Assembly (NCBI GenBank): GCA_022829145.1 | Contig: CM040745.1 | Span: forward strand, 40,028,144-40,092,143 | Source: Albula goreensis | Lineage: Eukaryota > Chordata > Actinopteri > Albuliformes > Albulidae | Direction of reading: 5' to 3' | DNA length: 64,000 bases | Shown: positions 1 to 13,534 of the stretch, piece after piece | How positions within the stretch are numbered: position 1 is the stretch's first letter | Layout: every line of letters starts with the position of its first letter | The notes under the pieces: generated by a model | Seen by the model: the letters and a program-made list of their open reading frames with translations, nothing else | Told to the model about the DNA's origin: nothing | The model's database searches: none | Program-made: the position numbers and the translations under genes

Positions 1-327
1 TAACTGATTCAGTAATGCCGAACAGCTTTTCCTTTTGAGGCGATGGATTTGCATGGGATGGTTTTTCCCAGCATTGGCTGATGCGTGTGACAGCGTGAGT
101 GACGCAGAATCTCACCTCCCACATCACAGTCTCACTGCACCACTGCTGGCCAATCAGAGCGTGGCCGTGTCTCTCTCAGCCTATGGAGAAAGGGGGGGGG
201 AGGACGGTAGGTGGCTTATGATGGGGGAACCTGGCCTACCTCACTGCTGCCAGAGTGAGAATGAGTCACACAAGTTTGGGAAGAGACACACCTCTATATG
301 AATGAGAGAGTCGGTCTCTCCTCCATC

Positions 328-360
328 CTCTCTCTCTCTCTCTCTCGCTCTCTCTCTCTC
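328..360. repeat. (CT)n microsatellite
   Basis: A CT dinucleotide run interrupted by a single G, at the end of a pyrimidine-rich stretch. Confidence 0.9.
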
Positions 361-894
361 ATCCTCACTCTACCATCCTCTTTATATCTCATATCACAGA
401 TTGGTGGGGAGCTTAAAACCAAAACACACATTCCTGATGACACTGGTAAGAGCAAGACTGAGGGTCACTAAGTCATATCACAAAATATCCAAGAACTACC
501 TATTTGAATTAAAACTACTTCTAAATATGTTTCAAACTTAGACGAACAATGTTTTGAAAAAGCAACAGTTCAAGGTAAAAATGAATATTAAGCAAATATT
601 AGGCAGAGCAGTACTTGCAACCAAGAATAAGAAAAAATCTTTTGGATTCCTCTTCTGCAGCAGTGCGTACATAAAAAGGAAACACATTTCTCATGAGGAT
701 GCTTATTAAATCCAGTTTATATCTATAAGTCTTACACAAGGTGTATTACTGTGTATACTAAAATATTGAATTCACTACAGTATTAAATGTTTCCAGTACA
801 TTCTCAATCAATCCGGTCAATTAATAAACTTGGCTACTAGTCCATGACATGCAATTTACAATTAGTATATAGTTTGAAATACAGAAACTGCTAA

Positions 895-1165
895 ACATGA
901 ATGTGTTTGTCTCTGTTCATATGTGTTTGGTGTGGGTAGCTATGTCTGTTTTTATGCATGTGTGGTGTGTGAATGTGTATGAGTGTTTGCCAATGGATCC
1001 TGTTTGTGTTCATGTGTGCAGTTTTTTTTGGGGGGGAAGGGGGCTATCGGTTTGTGTGCATTTGTCTGCTGTGTGCATGTGTGTGTTTGAGGGAGGGGTC
1101 CTACCTGTTTGTTTGCATGTGTCTGTGTGTGCATGTGTGTATGTTTGCACATGTTCATCTATTCA
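895..1165. repeat. imperfect TG-rich low-complexity tract
   Basis: About 270 bp dominated by TGTGT, TGTTTG and CATGTG words with a G-run near 1030. It produces spurious open frames on both strands. It is best read as a decayed TG microsatellite. Confidence 0.75.
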
Positions 1166-4100
1166 AATCACAAAAATACAATTCATCATGTCTGTAGTTC
1201 TATATCAGACATAAACACAAAAGTAGTTTGTCTGTAGCAAAACATAAAGTCTATGAAAAGCACTCTCTGAATTCAAATCAATTAACATTGAATGCCTATA
1301 TTATGAAAAAATGGAAATTACAAAAGACTGTAAACAATCTATTTGAACCTCTAAACAGAGTGTGATTCATTTCCAATATGTTTAGTTTCTATAAATTATG
1401 ATCAGTTTATATAAATGTTATGCCAAACGTCATTTTATGACGTCATTTTATGTCAAAATGTCATATGTACCCCATCTTCATACCCTACCCAGTCAAGGTA
1501 TCATTCTAGCACACCTAATTTAAACACAATGTTCCTAGACTACTCATTCAGTTCAGACTTAATCCCAACTATTTAAACGAGATGACACCTATGAGATGTT
1601 TTAGATCCTTCAACAAAAACAAATGAATATTTAGATACAAAAATCTGGTTCAGCATGTCCACGCAGAACGGAGGAATACCCGCAAGAGAGAAAGGTTTTG
1701 ATTAGGTCAAAAGAGAGATTATCCTTCTTTAAATCGCGACCGCCATATGACCGACTGACTGAAAAAAAAAACGTTCCTATGACATAATAGCCGGCCAATC
1801 CGCTTCTTTTCTTCGATAATCTCCCTGAACATTCGATGTTTAAATAGCTGAAGCACTTGAATCACCCCGTCATCAGACAGCGTGTTTGCCCGAGGACACT
1901 TGTGTGTAGATCGTCAAATTCTTATAATTCCCGGATATAGTTACTTTAGTAGTAACTGACCCTTATTTACATGCTCTGACGTTTGCTGCCACGTCATATC
2001 ATTGATAATTATATTACACGACTAGAGATGTAATACACGAAGTAAGGTGGACGCACTTGCGTACTTCAGTTAGTTAATGTTGTATTAATAATATTATTAA
2101 ACAGCAGATATAGTTTATTTGGACTTCTTAGCTTGTTCAGTTTTTTTGATGCGAGTAGATCATTCCGTTGATTTACATGTGGTAACTTCCTTACTTGCAT
2201 TATAGAATACTACACACAAATATTACAGCACAATACCAATTTTAAAATGTCAATTTGCTGCATTAGTGCTACGATGAACGAGAGTTGTGCTACTGATAAT
2301 ACAACATAAACAATCAAATTAAACAGACATTGAGCAATGCGCGACGACAGTATTACCTGTCATTCAAACCATATATATTAAGTGACTGAATCGATACTGT
2401 CGTGTCTTACCAAGGGACACTAAAGTCAGAAACTCGCCGCACAACGAAATGTCCTCAAAGCAACACAGTTACAACCAAGTTAGTCGGCCTAAATACACCT
2501 TAATTAACATATGCTGAATATTTTAATTAGAATAGTATTTAATTACAGAGCAAGTTTATTAATATTATTTCCTTGGGCAAGTTACCAATATAAACATCGG
2601 GAGTTCAGACTCAAATTTTGTTTTCTAACTCCCTCATTCTCTTAAATTCCTAAAACTCGCCCTTTCAGCGCATTACTTTGCTTTCTCCTCCTTAGAGAAA
2701 ATTCTTCGTCCTGGTCTCCTTCAGAGCCAATGGAGGGCACTAATGGGTCTAGTTGTAGAAGATCAGTTTTCAGGCTTGTCGGGTCTATGCGCGTCAGCGT
2801 GCATCTCCGCGCAAGAATTGAGATGCACTATCGATTATCCTGAAAGTCTTCCCTTTACTATCATTTGGTTACGACCCATACATGGATATGCATGACGAAA
2901 ACAATTACACGAAATGAATCTAAAAAACTGACCATGTTTAAAACGAAAACACAGTTCATAGTGGACCAATAACCTGGAAAATTTAAACAGGCTAAAACAC
3001 GCCTCGTGCAGATTTGCGAAGTCTGTTCCACTGGAAACAGGCAGATCTCCACATCCTCAAACCTTAACCTCCCAACACTTCCCTCGACCTGAAAATGAAC
3101 CAACCTGTCAGTAGGTAATACAGTCAAAGTAATCTTCGTGGATAGAGTACGGGGCAGAGAGACAACAACAGAAAACGAATATTTTTGGTTTCCTGTTGTC
3201 CTGTCAAAAACTGTACTTAAAGACAAATGTTGATGGTTCTAACAAGCGAAACCCCACACCACTTAAGAAAATGGAACACCCGATCTATGATATCGATTTA
3301 ATTGTGCTGAAAGGGGATGGTAGTTGTGTAGATGCTTCGATCGTTATGCTGTTCCAAGTGATACCACAGCGCCCTCTGGCTGTCATTAATATTCTTCGTA
3401 TGTTTGTCTGATTTTTTTCAGGGACAGGCTAAGGGTCAGACGCCAAGAGGCCCAATAGGCAATAGCCTAAGTACAGCAAATCGTCCAAAAATATGACCGG
3501 TGGAAATATTATTAGAAAAAAAAACACACAGAAGTCTGTTTTTACGGAATTTATATCTCTTAATACAGCTGATAGAAATATATATACGATTCATTGATCT
3601 ATGTTTAGAGCAGCTCTTGGCACAACCATGTGAGTAATTCAAGAGTTTCAGCATTAAAGTGTGCGTCATGCTTTAGTGTACAGTAAGAAGAATGGAGCAG
3701 GCCATTTAACGTTTCTTCAACTGAATATTTTTTATACCGGAAGGAGAGAAAGTACATTCTTTCCTCTTGCGTACAGCAGTACAAAAGTGGCAAAATAGTT
3801 AACTGGAAACAACAGTACTACTACGAGAGGAAGAAGATGGTGAAGAAGATTCACCATCACCACAACCATCATCATAATGGACACATAAGTATTTCCAAAG
3901 TATAACATTTACATATAAGAAACAGATGAATGCCACGATTCATCTGAGAAAATATGAAAAAATTACATAACGAGCCAAATGCAATCCAGATTGAGGCTAG
4001 CAGATACCAGACACACCGGGCTTCCATTTGACTGCCGCTATCCGTATAGCCTAACATGCACGATTACCATACAAAATGTAATCGCATGCCTGAACTCAAG

Positions 4101-6544
4101 TAGGTATGGCTGCAATAAAAAACTAAAAAGCCCGTGTTAACATTTCGCTAGTTGCAGTGCAGGTATGGTATTAAGACGTATTCGTAAAAAGCTTCTCCAA
4201 AAATGCAAAGGCAAGCATTGATAGTAACCATATTTACAGGAATCTGTAAACCCTATATGTACGCAATTTATAGCGCACGAGATGTAAGCTTAATTTAATT
4301 CCTTAATGTAAGGTACATCTATATTATATTAAAAGAAATATTGCGCGGCGTTTAAATTGTTCAATCAGTAAAATGACAGACACGAAAAACCTTTCGTCAG
4401 TTCGGCTAAATGCCATATACAGCATCGCACACAAAAATAACATCGACAGTTCATTTGCTTAACTGGGCAGATCATATTCGATGTAAATAAATTAGACGGG
4501 ATATAAACCGCTCTCTTACCTTTCTTGCAAGCAACTATAGATAGCGTCGTCAGTGTAGGAAAAGGGTCGTTTGGATTAGCCCGGACAGTGACAAAGAACG
4601 GCCCAGATTGTAATTCTTTTCCCCTCAGAATCGCTCACTCGCTTGAGCGTTGAACGTCCGCGCATGCAGGTTCACTACGTCAATACGAGCCCCATCTGGC
4701 TAATTGTGATATCAATACAAATCTGGAGTCACGGACGGGTGGGAGAGAGGGGGAGGGAGCTGTTTCAGTGCCTAGTGCTGAATCAAATCCGCCAATTAGC
4801 ATGCGGCTCGTTTTGAAGCATCTTGACTTCATTTGCCTTCATGGGGGCAGTGATTGGAAGTTATTTAATCAGGTTCTTGAAACTCAGCACTGAAATTACT
4901 GTTTTGAACGGTTTTAATGTTTTTTTTTCCTTCACGATGACATTTTATTTAGGCCCTTCATTTACTCTTGCCCAGACTCACGTGAGTGAATCCGCAGTCG
5001 CATCCTGAGCCAATGAGGAGACAGGACCAATTTACATCATTGAAGCAACGCGATAGTAGCAGTGCACTTTAAATATGATCAGGCAAGTGCCATACTGGGA
5101 TCCGTACTCTCTCCAGATCTGCAAAGCATTTGCACGTGATCTGATAAAGCAGAATAAGCCAGCCTACTACCGCCTTTCATAAGGACAATGCAATTATAAC
5201 ATGAATATGTCATAACGACTTCCTTTTATATGTCATCCGTCCCAACATCCATACCTATGTGTGGGTGTGTGTGTGCACTCACAAATGTATGCAACAATAT
5301 TCGGAAGAAGTACTAAAATGTATTTAACCTCTGCTGTTTTATGTATAATAAAGGAGGAAATAAGTGAAGGGAAATGTTAAGAGAGTATGTGGTTGGTTGT
5401 GGTCGTTTGTTTGCCCATGTCACTGAAATTGTATGGGCAAAATGTAAAACATGTGCTAAAGGTTCTTTGATAAATCTGGCCCTTTGATTTCTGCCATAGT
5501 GGAGGAACAGCTGAAAAAGAGTGCTGGGAATGGACTTGAGACTGATCATGGTAGCTCTTCCTCATCCCTCTTTGAGCACAATGACGGAGGCTGTTATTTC
5601 AGATACATACCATGTGATGATTCATTTAGTTCTATTTATGATTATGTGTGGGAGACTGGAATGTGGATTTCCATCCAATGCCCATCTGAAAGGATGCTAC
5701 TAAAACGATCCACATATGATTCAAATGTACATGAAAACGTAACATTGATTTTGTATTCTTTTCTCACTGCTGTCAAGTTTACTATTTATCAAACTCCTCA
5801 TTGGTACACCATAATTCAACCTTCTTAACTGTTTTTCACAATGAATCTGTGGCTAAGTATTGTTTAATCAGAATAAATAGAAGAAAAATCTTTTATTTTT
5901 TGATTTTTTCAAAGGAAAGACTGTTTTCTTGTAATTGTCAGGTCATCTCATTTTCAATATTATTCAAACACATTTCCTGTGTATTCTTCTGTAATATTTA
6001 ACTGAATTAGACACTTCCATGAAGATATAAAGCTTAGCGATATACTGTTAGGTTACTCATTATAATTTGATAATCAGAGGTTAGATTAAATAGTACTATA
6101 TGGGTGAGGAGAGGTAATATATGGATATAACTTCAAATATTTCTACCACATTTCCCTTTTCATACACACCTGTCAGTGATTCCACACCATATAGTACCTG
6201 GTGATAGGGAAGCCCTCATACCTGTAGCTGAGCATGAGCAAGGAGAACCTCAACTGGAGAGGTTTTCTGTGCTAGTATCTGTGGTTTATTCTTTCTAAGT
6301 GTAAGGCCCATGTTTTCTCTGGCTACCCGGTGAATTAGCGTGTGAGAAAATTAATTCTTTGTTTTTAAAGATTTGTCTTAGTGAAATATACACTTTTCCA
6401 CGGCTTTGCCCTGCACTGTTGGTTGCAAAATCTGCGAAACAGTCCTGTTTCTTACTTCTTTAAACAAGCCGATCTTGATCACCTGCCAAGATTACGACGA
6501 TTACCCGAATCAAATTCCTGGAGGCCATTTAAAAGAAACACTAT

Positions 6545-6549
<5 letters not shown>

Positions 6550-6577
<28 letters not shown>
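6550..6577. repeat. poly-A run
   Basis: About 28 consecutive A residues. They could be the tail of an old retroposed sequence, but no recognisable element precedes them. Confidence 0.8.
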
Positions 6578-7910
6578 GAATAATCGAGTCGAGCGATAAC
6601 AAATGAAATCTGGCCATCTGTGCTACACCAGATTGGGCTGAGAAACCTGAATAATCTCCTTAACACGCTGCACGCGATACACAGGGTGAACTGCCGTAAT
6701 GTGGGACAGTGCCTAATGTGGGACACGTAAGCTCCAGTGGGCCAGTGGGTATAGGCCTTCCTCAAACAAATGAAAGTCAATAAAAGTATTGGCTAACACA
6801 AGCTTTTGGTTTGATTAAGACACATCCTGGGGATATCGGAGTGGTATTGGATGTGGATTTAATGTATATGCTTCATATCGCAATATATTCCAAAAGTCTG
6901 AATGTCCCACATGAGGCTAATTCACCCCACATTTTTTTCCATGAGCGCGCAATTTTTCCCAAACAGAATAAGTACAGAGCGCTGACAGCAGCTCGAACCT
7001 CAGCTCCATAGTGACATCTGCTGGTAAAAAGGCCAAAGCACATGATTCACCGGGTTTAAACACAGTTTTCAATGTTCTCGAATGTATATCCTGCGATCAA
7101 ACTCCCTCGTTCACCGAAACTTTGCTCGTCTATTTTCCCACTACATCGGGCTAAACAACAATGTGACGGAATTAAAATTGAATCCGGTGCATCAGTTGGC
7201 TGCGTATTAGTACGTGTATTCTTGTGGCAACATAGATAAACTAACCGACAAGCTAAGTCTAATGTTACACTAATAACTCTAAATGAATCAAACACATATC
7301 CAATGATTATACCATTTCTGTTGTCCTAACCCAGTAGCGAAGGAGAATTCAGGTGTTAAATCTGTACAAATGTTGCACAAACTCTTATTTCTCATGTCCG
7401 AATATTTAAAATAGCTGACGAGTGAGTGATACTCGAGTGAAATTCGAACGGTCCACTTTTTAATACCACTCCACCTCGGCTGCCTGGGAGGCGTTCTAGT
7501 ATTCGACAAGTGCAGTATTTTCAACACTGGCACCTCATCTCCTCTCTCCCCCCAATGTCCCAGTGCTGAAGGAAAAGACGTAGAAGTGGAAGAAAGGATG
7601 GTACAGTTTTCAAGTATTGGGAACCTGTAACTTATGTATTAAATAGGGGCCCGGGCCTCCAAAATGTTTTGTAAAATAAAGAGAGAATACTTTTTTTATT
7701 ATTAAAAAAGCATCAACAATTTCATTCGCTGTCTTGGAAGATTTGAGTTTTATGAGTTACTACGCGCTTGGTTTTGAAATACTGTGAGCCTGTTAGCTAT
7801 CTGAATGTACATATACACCCAGCCAAAATATGGAACCAAATGCAGGCATGCAAGAGAGTCTCATTAAACTCCTTCCAATCATCATTATACAACCCCCTCC
7901 CATGTAGGAT

Positions 7911-8140
7911 GGGGGGCAGCCTGTAGTCTAGTGGCTAAGGTACATGACTGGGTCCCCTGAGGTTGGTGGTTCAAGCCCCAGTCTAGCCACAGCAAGAGCA
8001 CCACTGCTGTTGGGCCCTTGAACAAAACCCCTAACCCCACATTGCTCCCAGGGAGGACTGGCCCTGGCATGGCTAGCATAATCAACTGTAAGTCACTTTG
8101 GATACAAGCATCAGCTAAATGATAATGTAATAATGTAATG
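7911..8140 (+). mobile_element. tRNA-derived SINE
   Basis: The head has a pol III A-box-like segment (TAGTCTAGTGGCTAAGGT) and a B-box (GGTTCAAGCCC), as in tRNA-derived SINEs. The body passes through TTGGGCCCTTGAACAAAACC. The tail (GTAAGTCACTTTGGATACAA, then a TAATGTAATG repeat) is the LINE-related tail widely shared by fish SINEs. The element looks nearly full length. Confidence 0.85.
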
Positions 8141-8429
8141 GTCATTCCAAGGACAATCTTCTCTATTAACAATGACAGTGCATGGTTCAAAACTAGACTT
8201 TATGTCTTGGACGTGGGTGACGAGTGTATCTGATAGTTCCATTGGCAGGTGCATGTGCTAGAACCTCACTGACAGTATATCTAGTGCTCATTCTTAACAT
8301 CTTCATTAGAACCACACTCAAAGAGACATGGGTTGTGAGGACAGTTTGGACCCTTTTAATCGTGTGCCACATCCATTTCCGTTGTCTAATTGAATCTAAA
8401 TTCGGGTGCACATCATTTTGGTCAGTGAA

Positions 8430-8632
8430 CAGATACAAATACTCATACGGCTACAGATGGAGCTACAGATGGAGCTACATGTACAGCTACACCTACAGTT
8501 ACAAACACAGCTACAGCTACAAATACAACTACAGACACCACCACAGCTACAGCTACTAATACAACAACATGTACAGCTACAGGTACGGATACAGCTACAC
8601 CTACAGCTACATATGGAGCTACTGAAACAGGT
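8430..8632 (+). repeat. degenerate ACAGCT hexamer repeat, Thr/Ala-rich if read
   Basis: About 200 bp of variants on a 6-bp unit (ACAGCT, ACAACT, ACACCT). One forward frame reads as alternating Thr with Ala, Asn, Asp or Pro, resembling a mucin tract, and ends at a GT (CAG/GTAACG). A stop codon lies just upstream in that frame and no partner exon is visible, so a decayed microsatellite is the simpler reading. Confidence 0.6.
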
Positions 8633-9239
8633 AACGACTTCTGTGCAGACTCCTGATGTCTGCACCACCTTTGGAGCTAAATCTGTGAGTCAGGTCAATA
8701 AGTATGGTGGTGAAATGTTTGGAGAAAATCACTGGTACAATCTAATTTAGTCAGAGAATAATTTCACCTCTGTCCTCATCATTGGCTGTAGGCTGCCGAC
8801 GCCTTGTCGACTGCTGGTCTGAAAAGCCCTATCTAGCACACAGCCAAGTTATTAGCTCATGACATGTTTTAGGGTTTATGCTAGACTGCTGGTCTCATTG
8901 ATCTAGCTGGAGACGTCCACAAGGTGTTGGCAGATTCTCTTCTCAAGTGGAGCCGAAAATGACCACATCATTAACAGAAGCTGCGGAGTAAATCTCAGCA
9001 CCCCCGGAGAGCCTCATCCATCATACACTGGAGAACTGCTGCAGGTCTGTGGAGCTCAAACAAACACGACCATGAAACAACCGAGCCCGCTGGCAGCCTT
9101 GCGGCCTGTCAGCCCCTCGGCTAACTCAGTCAGGGAGACCTGCTGACAACCCCTGTACAAACACAACATACCGTGCTTCACTTTCCCTTCAGTGTTAGCA
9201 TGCAATGTGGTTGTTTGATGATTCCTCGTCCTTGATACA

Positions 9240-9905
9240 ACAAGCCCAGGTTTGAAGGTCTCTGGTCTCATCACTTGCTCTTTCAACAGGTTTATGTGGT
9301 AGACTAGCTTTTCCTTATGACAGCTTGGTGTATGTAAATCCAAGGTCACTGAGCCCATTGAATCATTGAGTTTCTATGGTCATGGCAACATGACCATAGA
9401 AACTCATGCATCCCGTGCCATAAAAAGCTTCAAGAACTTATGCACTGGACTGCAGGATGGGCAGTCATACAAAGTCTTTTCTTTGCTCTGAGCTTTCAGG
9501 TTTCTCCTGAACCAAGCCAGTGAATGTTTCCTCCTTTTTGAGAACATGGGACAGAATGTGCAACTTTATGGGGCTATTCCCCCCCCTCCTGGCCCTCATT
9601 CAGGAGGTCAGGGGCCCCCCCCTAGAATGACAGCCATAAAGAAGGTCAAATGGCTAGTCGCCAGTCAATGTCTCCGGGAGCTCTGTAAGCAGAGGAAGCA
9701 GTTTCGGTCCCTTTTAGTTCCTGTCTCTACAGCAAAAAAAAATATTGACTGAAGCATTCAACCAGACCATTGGTCTGAGGTTGATATAGCATGGTCATAA
9801 AGCCCCTGATCACTACAATGCTTATTCATATTTTTTAAACAATGTGGAGGTGAAATTAATGGCCTGGTCTGTGATCACCCCCTTAGGATAGCCGACCCAT
9901 GAGGA
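9240..9905 (-). pseudogene. Ty3/gypsy retrotransposon integrase remnant
   Basis: Translated in pieces on the minus strand, this gives the integrase order of Ty3/gypsy elements. First comes a core fragment with VITDQAINFTSTLF (about 9840-9880), then TMLYQPQTNGLVECFSQ (about 9746-9796). These are followed by PFDLLYG (about 9640) and the C-terminal VYHINLLKE (about 9270-9310). Stops and frameshifts separate the pieces, so it cannot encode a protein. No LTRs, reverse transcriptase or gag were found nearby. Confidence 0.8.
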
Positions 9906-10157
9906 ACGTTACGCTAATTCATTGAAACACTGCCTGGAATTGACATTCTCTATGGGGAAAGTCATAGGAAGTAAGGTTTTAAAAATGCATACAGCCATAA
10001 TGGAGCAGTTACCAGTTCTAGTCTTGTCTAAAGAATGAATTGCAACCATGGCTAAATATGCAAAGGAAACATCAATAGTAGGCAAGCTATTCTAACCCTT
10101 GATTGCATCTTGGTGTGTCTGTAATATCCAGCCAACAGCACACAAACACTGGGTTTC

Positions 10158-10340
10158 AAGTGTTTTTACCAGATGCTTTTATCCAGAGTGACATAGCACT
10201 TCATACAGCTAGATGCTTTGACAGAAGCGATGAAGGTTAAGCAGCTTACTCAGGTAAACAACAGTGTCTTGTTATGGAACTGAACCTCCAACCTTGGGAT
10301 TGCAAATCCAGTTCTCTAAACATTACACCACACCGCCATT
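10158..10340 (-). mobile_element. tRNA-derived SINE, minus strand
   Basis: Read on the minus strand, it starts with a tRNA-like head (GGCGGTGTGGTGTAATG, B-box-like GGAGGTTCAGTTCC). It ends with a LINE-type tail containing CTCTGGATAAAAGCATCTGG. It directly adjoins the exon-like block at 10364-10621. Confidence 0.8.
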
Positions 10341-10363
10341 CCTATGGAACAGCTCTGCCTCAC

Positions 10364-10621
10364 CTCAAGACACTTCTTGCCTGACGGTGTCACCTCAGTG
10401 AGGTCATCATCCCCGACAGCCTTGACAGACAGCGAGCGTAATGCCTCACCTTGTGGCTCAGTGACATTCATGGCCAAACACTGGAACTCATCGATGGCCA
10501 GCTCGGGGAAAATTTTACACTTAAATGCCCTTAATGTTTGTCTTGTCACTTCATATCGCTTTTTAAAAGGCAGATTCAGTGCTGTGATTATTTCGTTTTG
10601 CAGCCAGGGTAACGTGGTGCC
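10364..10621 (-). other. unidentified exon-like open block with splice sites
   Basis: On the minus strand an 86-codon frame is flanked by a good 3' splice site (TTACTGTAG at 10622) and a consensus donor (GAG/GTGAGG at 10363). Both are in phase 0. The translation is coding-like, with FKKRYEVTRQTLRAFKCKI near the start and SGKKCLE at the end. I do not recognise the family, and no neighbouring exon on this strand is evident. It may be an isolated exon of an unrecognised gene, a captured gene fragment next to the SINE at 10158-10340, or a chance open frame. Confidence 0.35.
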
Positions 10622-11098
10622 CTACAGTAACCAGTGCATGTCGCAGATAACAAGGAAACGAGGCAGGTTTGAGGAAAGGAAAGCTATTGCTTTAATGAAA
10701 CGTATCTGGCAGCCGGAGAATCTTCCTGGTACAGGTATTCAGAAAGTTTTGAAACACAAAATAAGGGAGAAAACTACTCAGTCTCCTTATCAAAAAACGG
10801 AATATGCTCTGGGCTGTTAAACTATTTATCAGAGAATAACAGATTCTTCTCCCATCCTCTGCCTGTTTCTCCTACACTCCTTCTATGGAAACAAAATAAA
10901 CCGCCCAGAACTCCTTCTCCTTTCCTATCCTTGCTTTGTACCCCCTTGATTGCCTTCAGGTTTTATTTGTAAGGTGGAAGGAAGCAGCAATACCTCATAT
11001 GTCCAACAGGGGGAACCCTTTCACTCTGTGGTATGTGGAGTTGGATATCTGGCACATTACCATGACCCCCTGGTGCATTACACCAGTTTCATGTCTAT

Positions 11099-11173
<75 letters not shown>

Positions 11174-13534
11174 CAGGCTACATCATATATATGGTCTGGG
11201 TTCAGGGAATGCATAAAAAAATGTTTTGTTGCACCAAGTCAAATCACAGGGCTTTGTTCCATTACTTCACCCAGAGTTCATAATGCCTAAACTTCAATTC
11301 AATTCAAAATACACAGATTGAAAAATGTATTATCGCATTTAAGTCCCAATCCTATTCACTTCAGATTTGAACTGGAATACGTTTATGAATTGAATGTTAA
11401 ATTAAGACTGATCTCAGCCCTGCTACATAAGTGAAAGTTAGGTCTACCTGCTTGCTATGGTGATGGTTCCCTCTGGGTGGCGCTGTTGAACTACGATTGG
11501 CTTAGAGAACAGCACACATTACAGGAATTAATAATCACTTCCTGTCTCGTTTCGTCTCTATCACTGCTCCGACACACTCTCCCTCTGTGGATCCTTCCTG
11601 TCTTTTCCTGTTCAAGGAAGTGTCTCTCTCCATCAAATGCAATATAGAAGAGCTAAAGAATCAGCAGATCAGTTTGAGCATGTTTTCAAGGTCAATTTTT
11701 CCCTGTGGAGAGACAGGACTCCCAAAGCAAAGTACAGACTACAAATACACAACTTGTACATAATCACAAAACTAGGTACAATTATGTGATCATCATATTT
11801 GCTATCAGTATGCGATTAAATTATTTTTGAGAAACAAACTAATGCTCGCTACCTACCATTTACACATATGTTAACAAAGACAAGCACTTAAACACACAAA
11901 GCAACAAGGAAACAACCCACCATATCAATCGACAACTGATGCCCAATGAAAACAAAGGGATTTTTAAATATTGTTCTATGTCATGTCCACTTCATGAAAC
12001 AATCAGAAAAACATATTATTTGCTAATTAAAATCAAGCTTTTCTACAGCATTGTGGTTTTGTGTTGACAGTTCAGCCTTTTTTATCCATTGTCCTCCCAT
12101 CTGATACATAGTTGACAGTATGCTTAACTCTGCATCTACTCACTTTGACTGCATTGACTATTTGGCATCCAGGTAAAGGCACAGACAGCTTTGAAATAAA
12201 CAATCTAAATAAAGTTATGGTTTAAAATCAGATGATGGGAAGACTGTCGAAAAACGGCAGCAGGAGTTTCAGAGCAGTATTCATACGTGTATCCATTCTG
12301 TATTTAAGGTCAAATAATCAAGAGAAATCTCAACATAAAATTATATATGATAATGGAATTGACCACACTCACATGGACTGCGTCTGTAAAACACTAAACT
12401 GATAATTTGAATGAGGAACTAATCGACAACACCAAACCAAAATTAAACATCCAAACCAGATTAGAGATCAGACCTCATTTTTTTATGTATTTTTCTGGAT
12501 TGCAAACCAACTAACACTCATTTATGTTTCTTGATGGGTTTATGGACAGAAGCCATTCATGTCCACTGCAATAGTAAAGAAGCAGTGAAATGGCACATAT
12601 GGGAAGAAAGAGCAGACAGTCTCACTGCTTGATGAAAAAAAGGGAATCAACACCACACAGACAGTTTCTATGCGTGCGAATGTTTGGCCTCGTTTGAGAG
12701 AAAGACTGAGAGAGTCCCTTAGGTTCTCAGTGGCTGTGTGTCTGTGTGAGATTGGGCATAATTGTGTCATGCTGCTATTGTGTGTGTTTGTGTGGGTTGG
12801 GAGTAAGATGTGAGGTTTGGGACCCCCCTGTGGAGAGCCACTGAAATGTAACAGCTGCAAATCCCACCTATTCAGTCCTGGAGTTACTATTTCTGCCTGT
12901 GCCCCCTCCAAATTTCACCTGTTCCATTCTTACTCCTGAATCCCTGATCTGGTGTTCTTTCTTTCTCTTTCTCATTCCCAGACTGACACAAGCTGGGTGT
13001 ACAGATATACAAAAACAAGACAAAAGAAAACATTAGCGCTGTAAAAAGTGTTTAAAACGGAAAAACTGAACTTCTTCTCTGTTGCCAGGTGTCTGTCTGT
13101 CTCAGGCAGCAGGTGTAAATAGAGGCATATGCAAAGGACCAAAAGAAGGGGGCGAGGGAAGGAAAGGTGTTGAGGAAAGAAAACGGGACTAAAAATAATG
13201 TGTTTTCCGCAGCTTGCGGGGGAGATCTGAGCTGACAGTCACCGCCCTCAGTCCGCTGAGCAGGACAGCAGGGAGTCAATACAACATGACAGGTTACATG
13301 GCAGTGGAAGGTGCTTTAGTCAAAGGGAAAGGAAGTTTTGGTATAGGAATGGATTCTGCTCTCTCCCTAATTTCATCCTTAATGTTGGACTTTTTAACCC
13401 ATTTCTTTAAAAATTCATTTAGTGCAGTAGTTCAAAGTTTTGTTGTTTTTCACTTGACCCTGCTTTGGGTCAAGCTGGCTGAGCTGTCCTCAGGTGGGCC
13501 GAATCTATATGCTTATTTTGTGCGGTAGCTCATT
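10622..13534. other. intergenic, no gene seen
   Basis: Apart from the AT microsatellite at 11102-11171, I see nothing recognisable here. Open frames are short and lack domains. Confidence 0.5.
11102..11171. repeat. (AT)n microsatellite, about 35 units
   Basis: An uninterrupted 70-bp AT/TA run. It is self-complementary, so it is prone to cruciform formation and length variation. Confidence 0.97.

Larger units (their letters stand above)
1..7910. other. gene-poor AT-rich intergenic region
   Basis: I see no convincing exon, RNA gene or complete mobile element here. Open frames are short and show no recognisable domain. The stretch holds simple repeats (listed separately) and moderately CpG-containing patches around 4600-5060 that could be regulatory, but nothing in the sequence proves it. 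Confidence 0.5.

Noticed and set aside
10936..11283. Open frames of alternating Ile and Tyr
   Set aside because: Produced only by the AT microsatellite.
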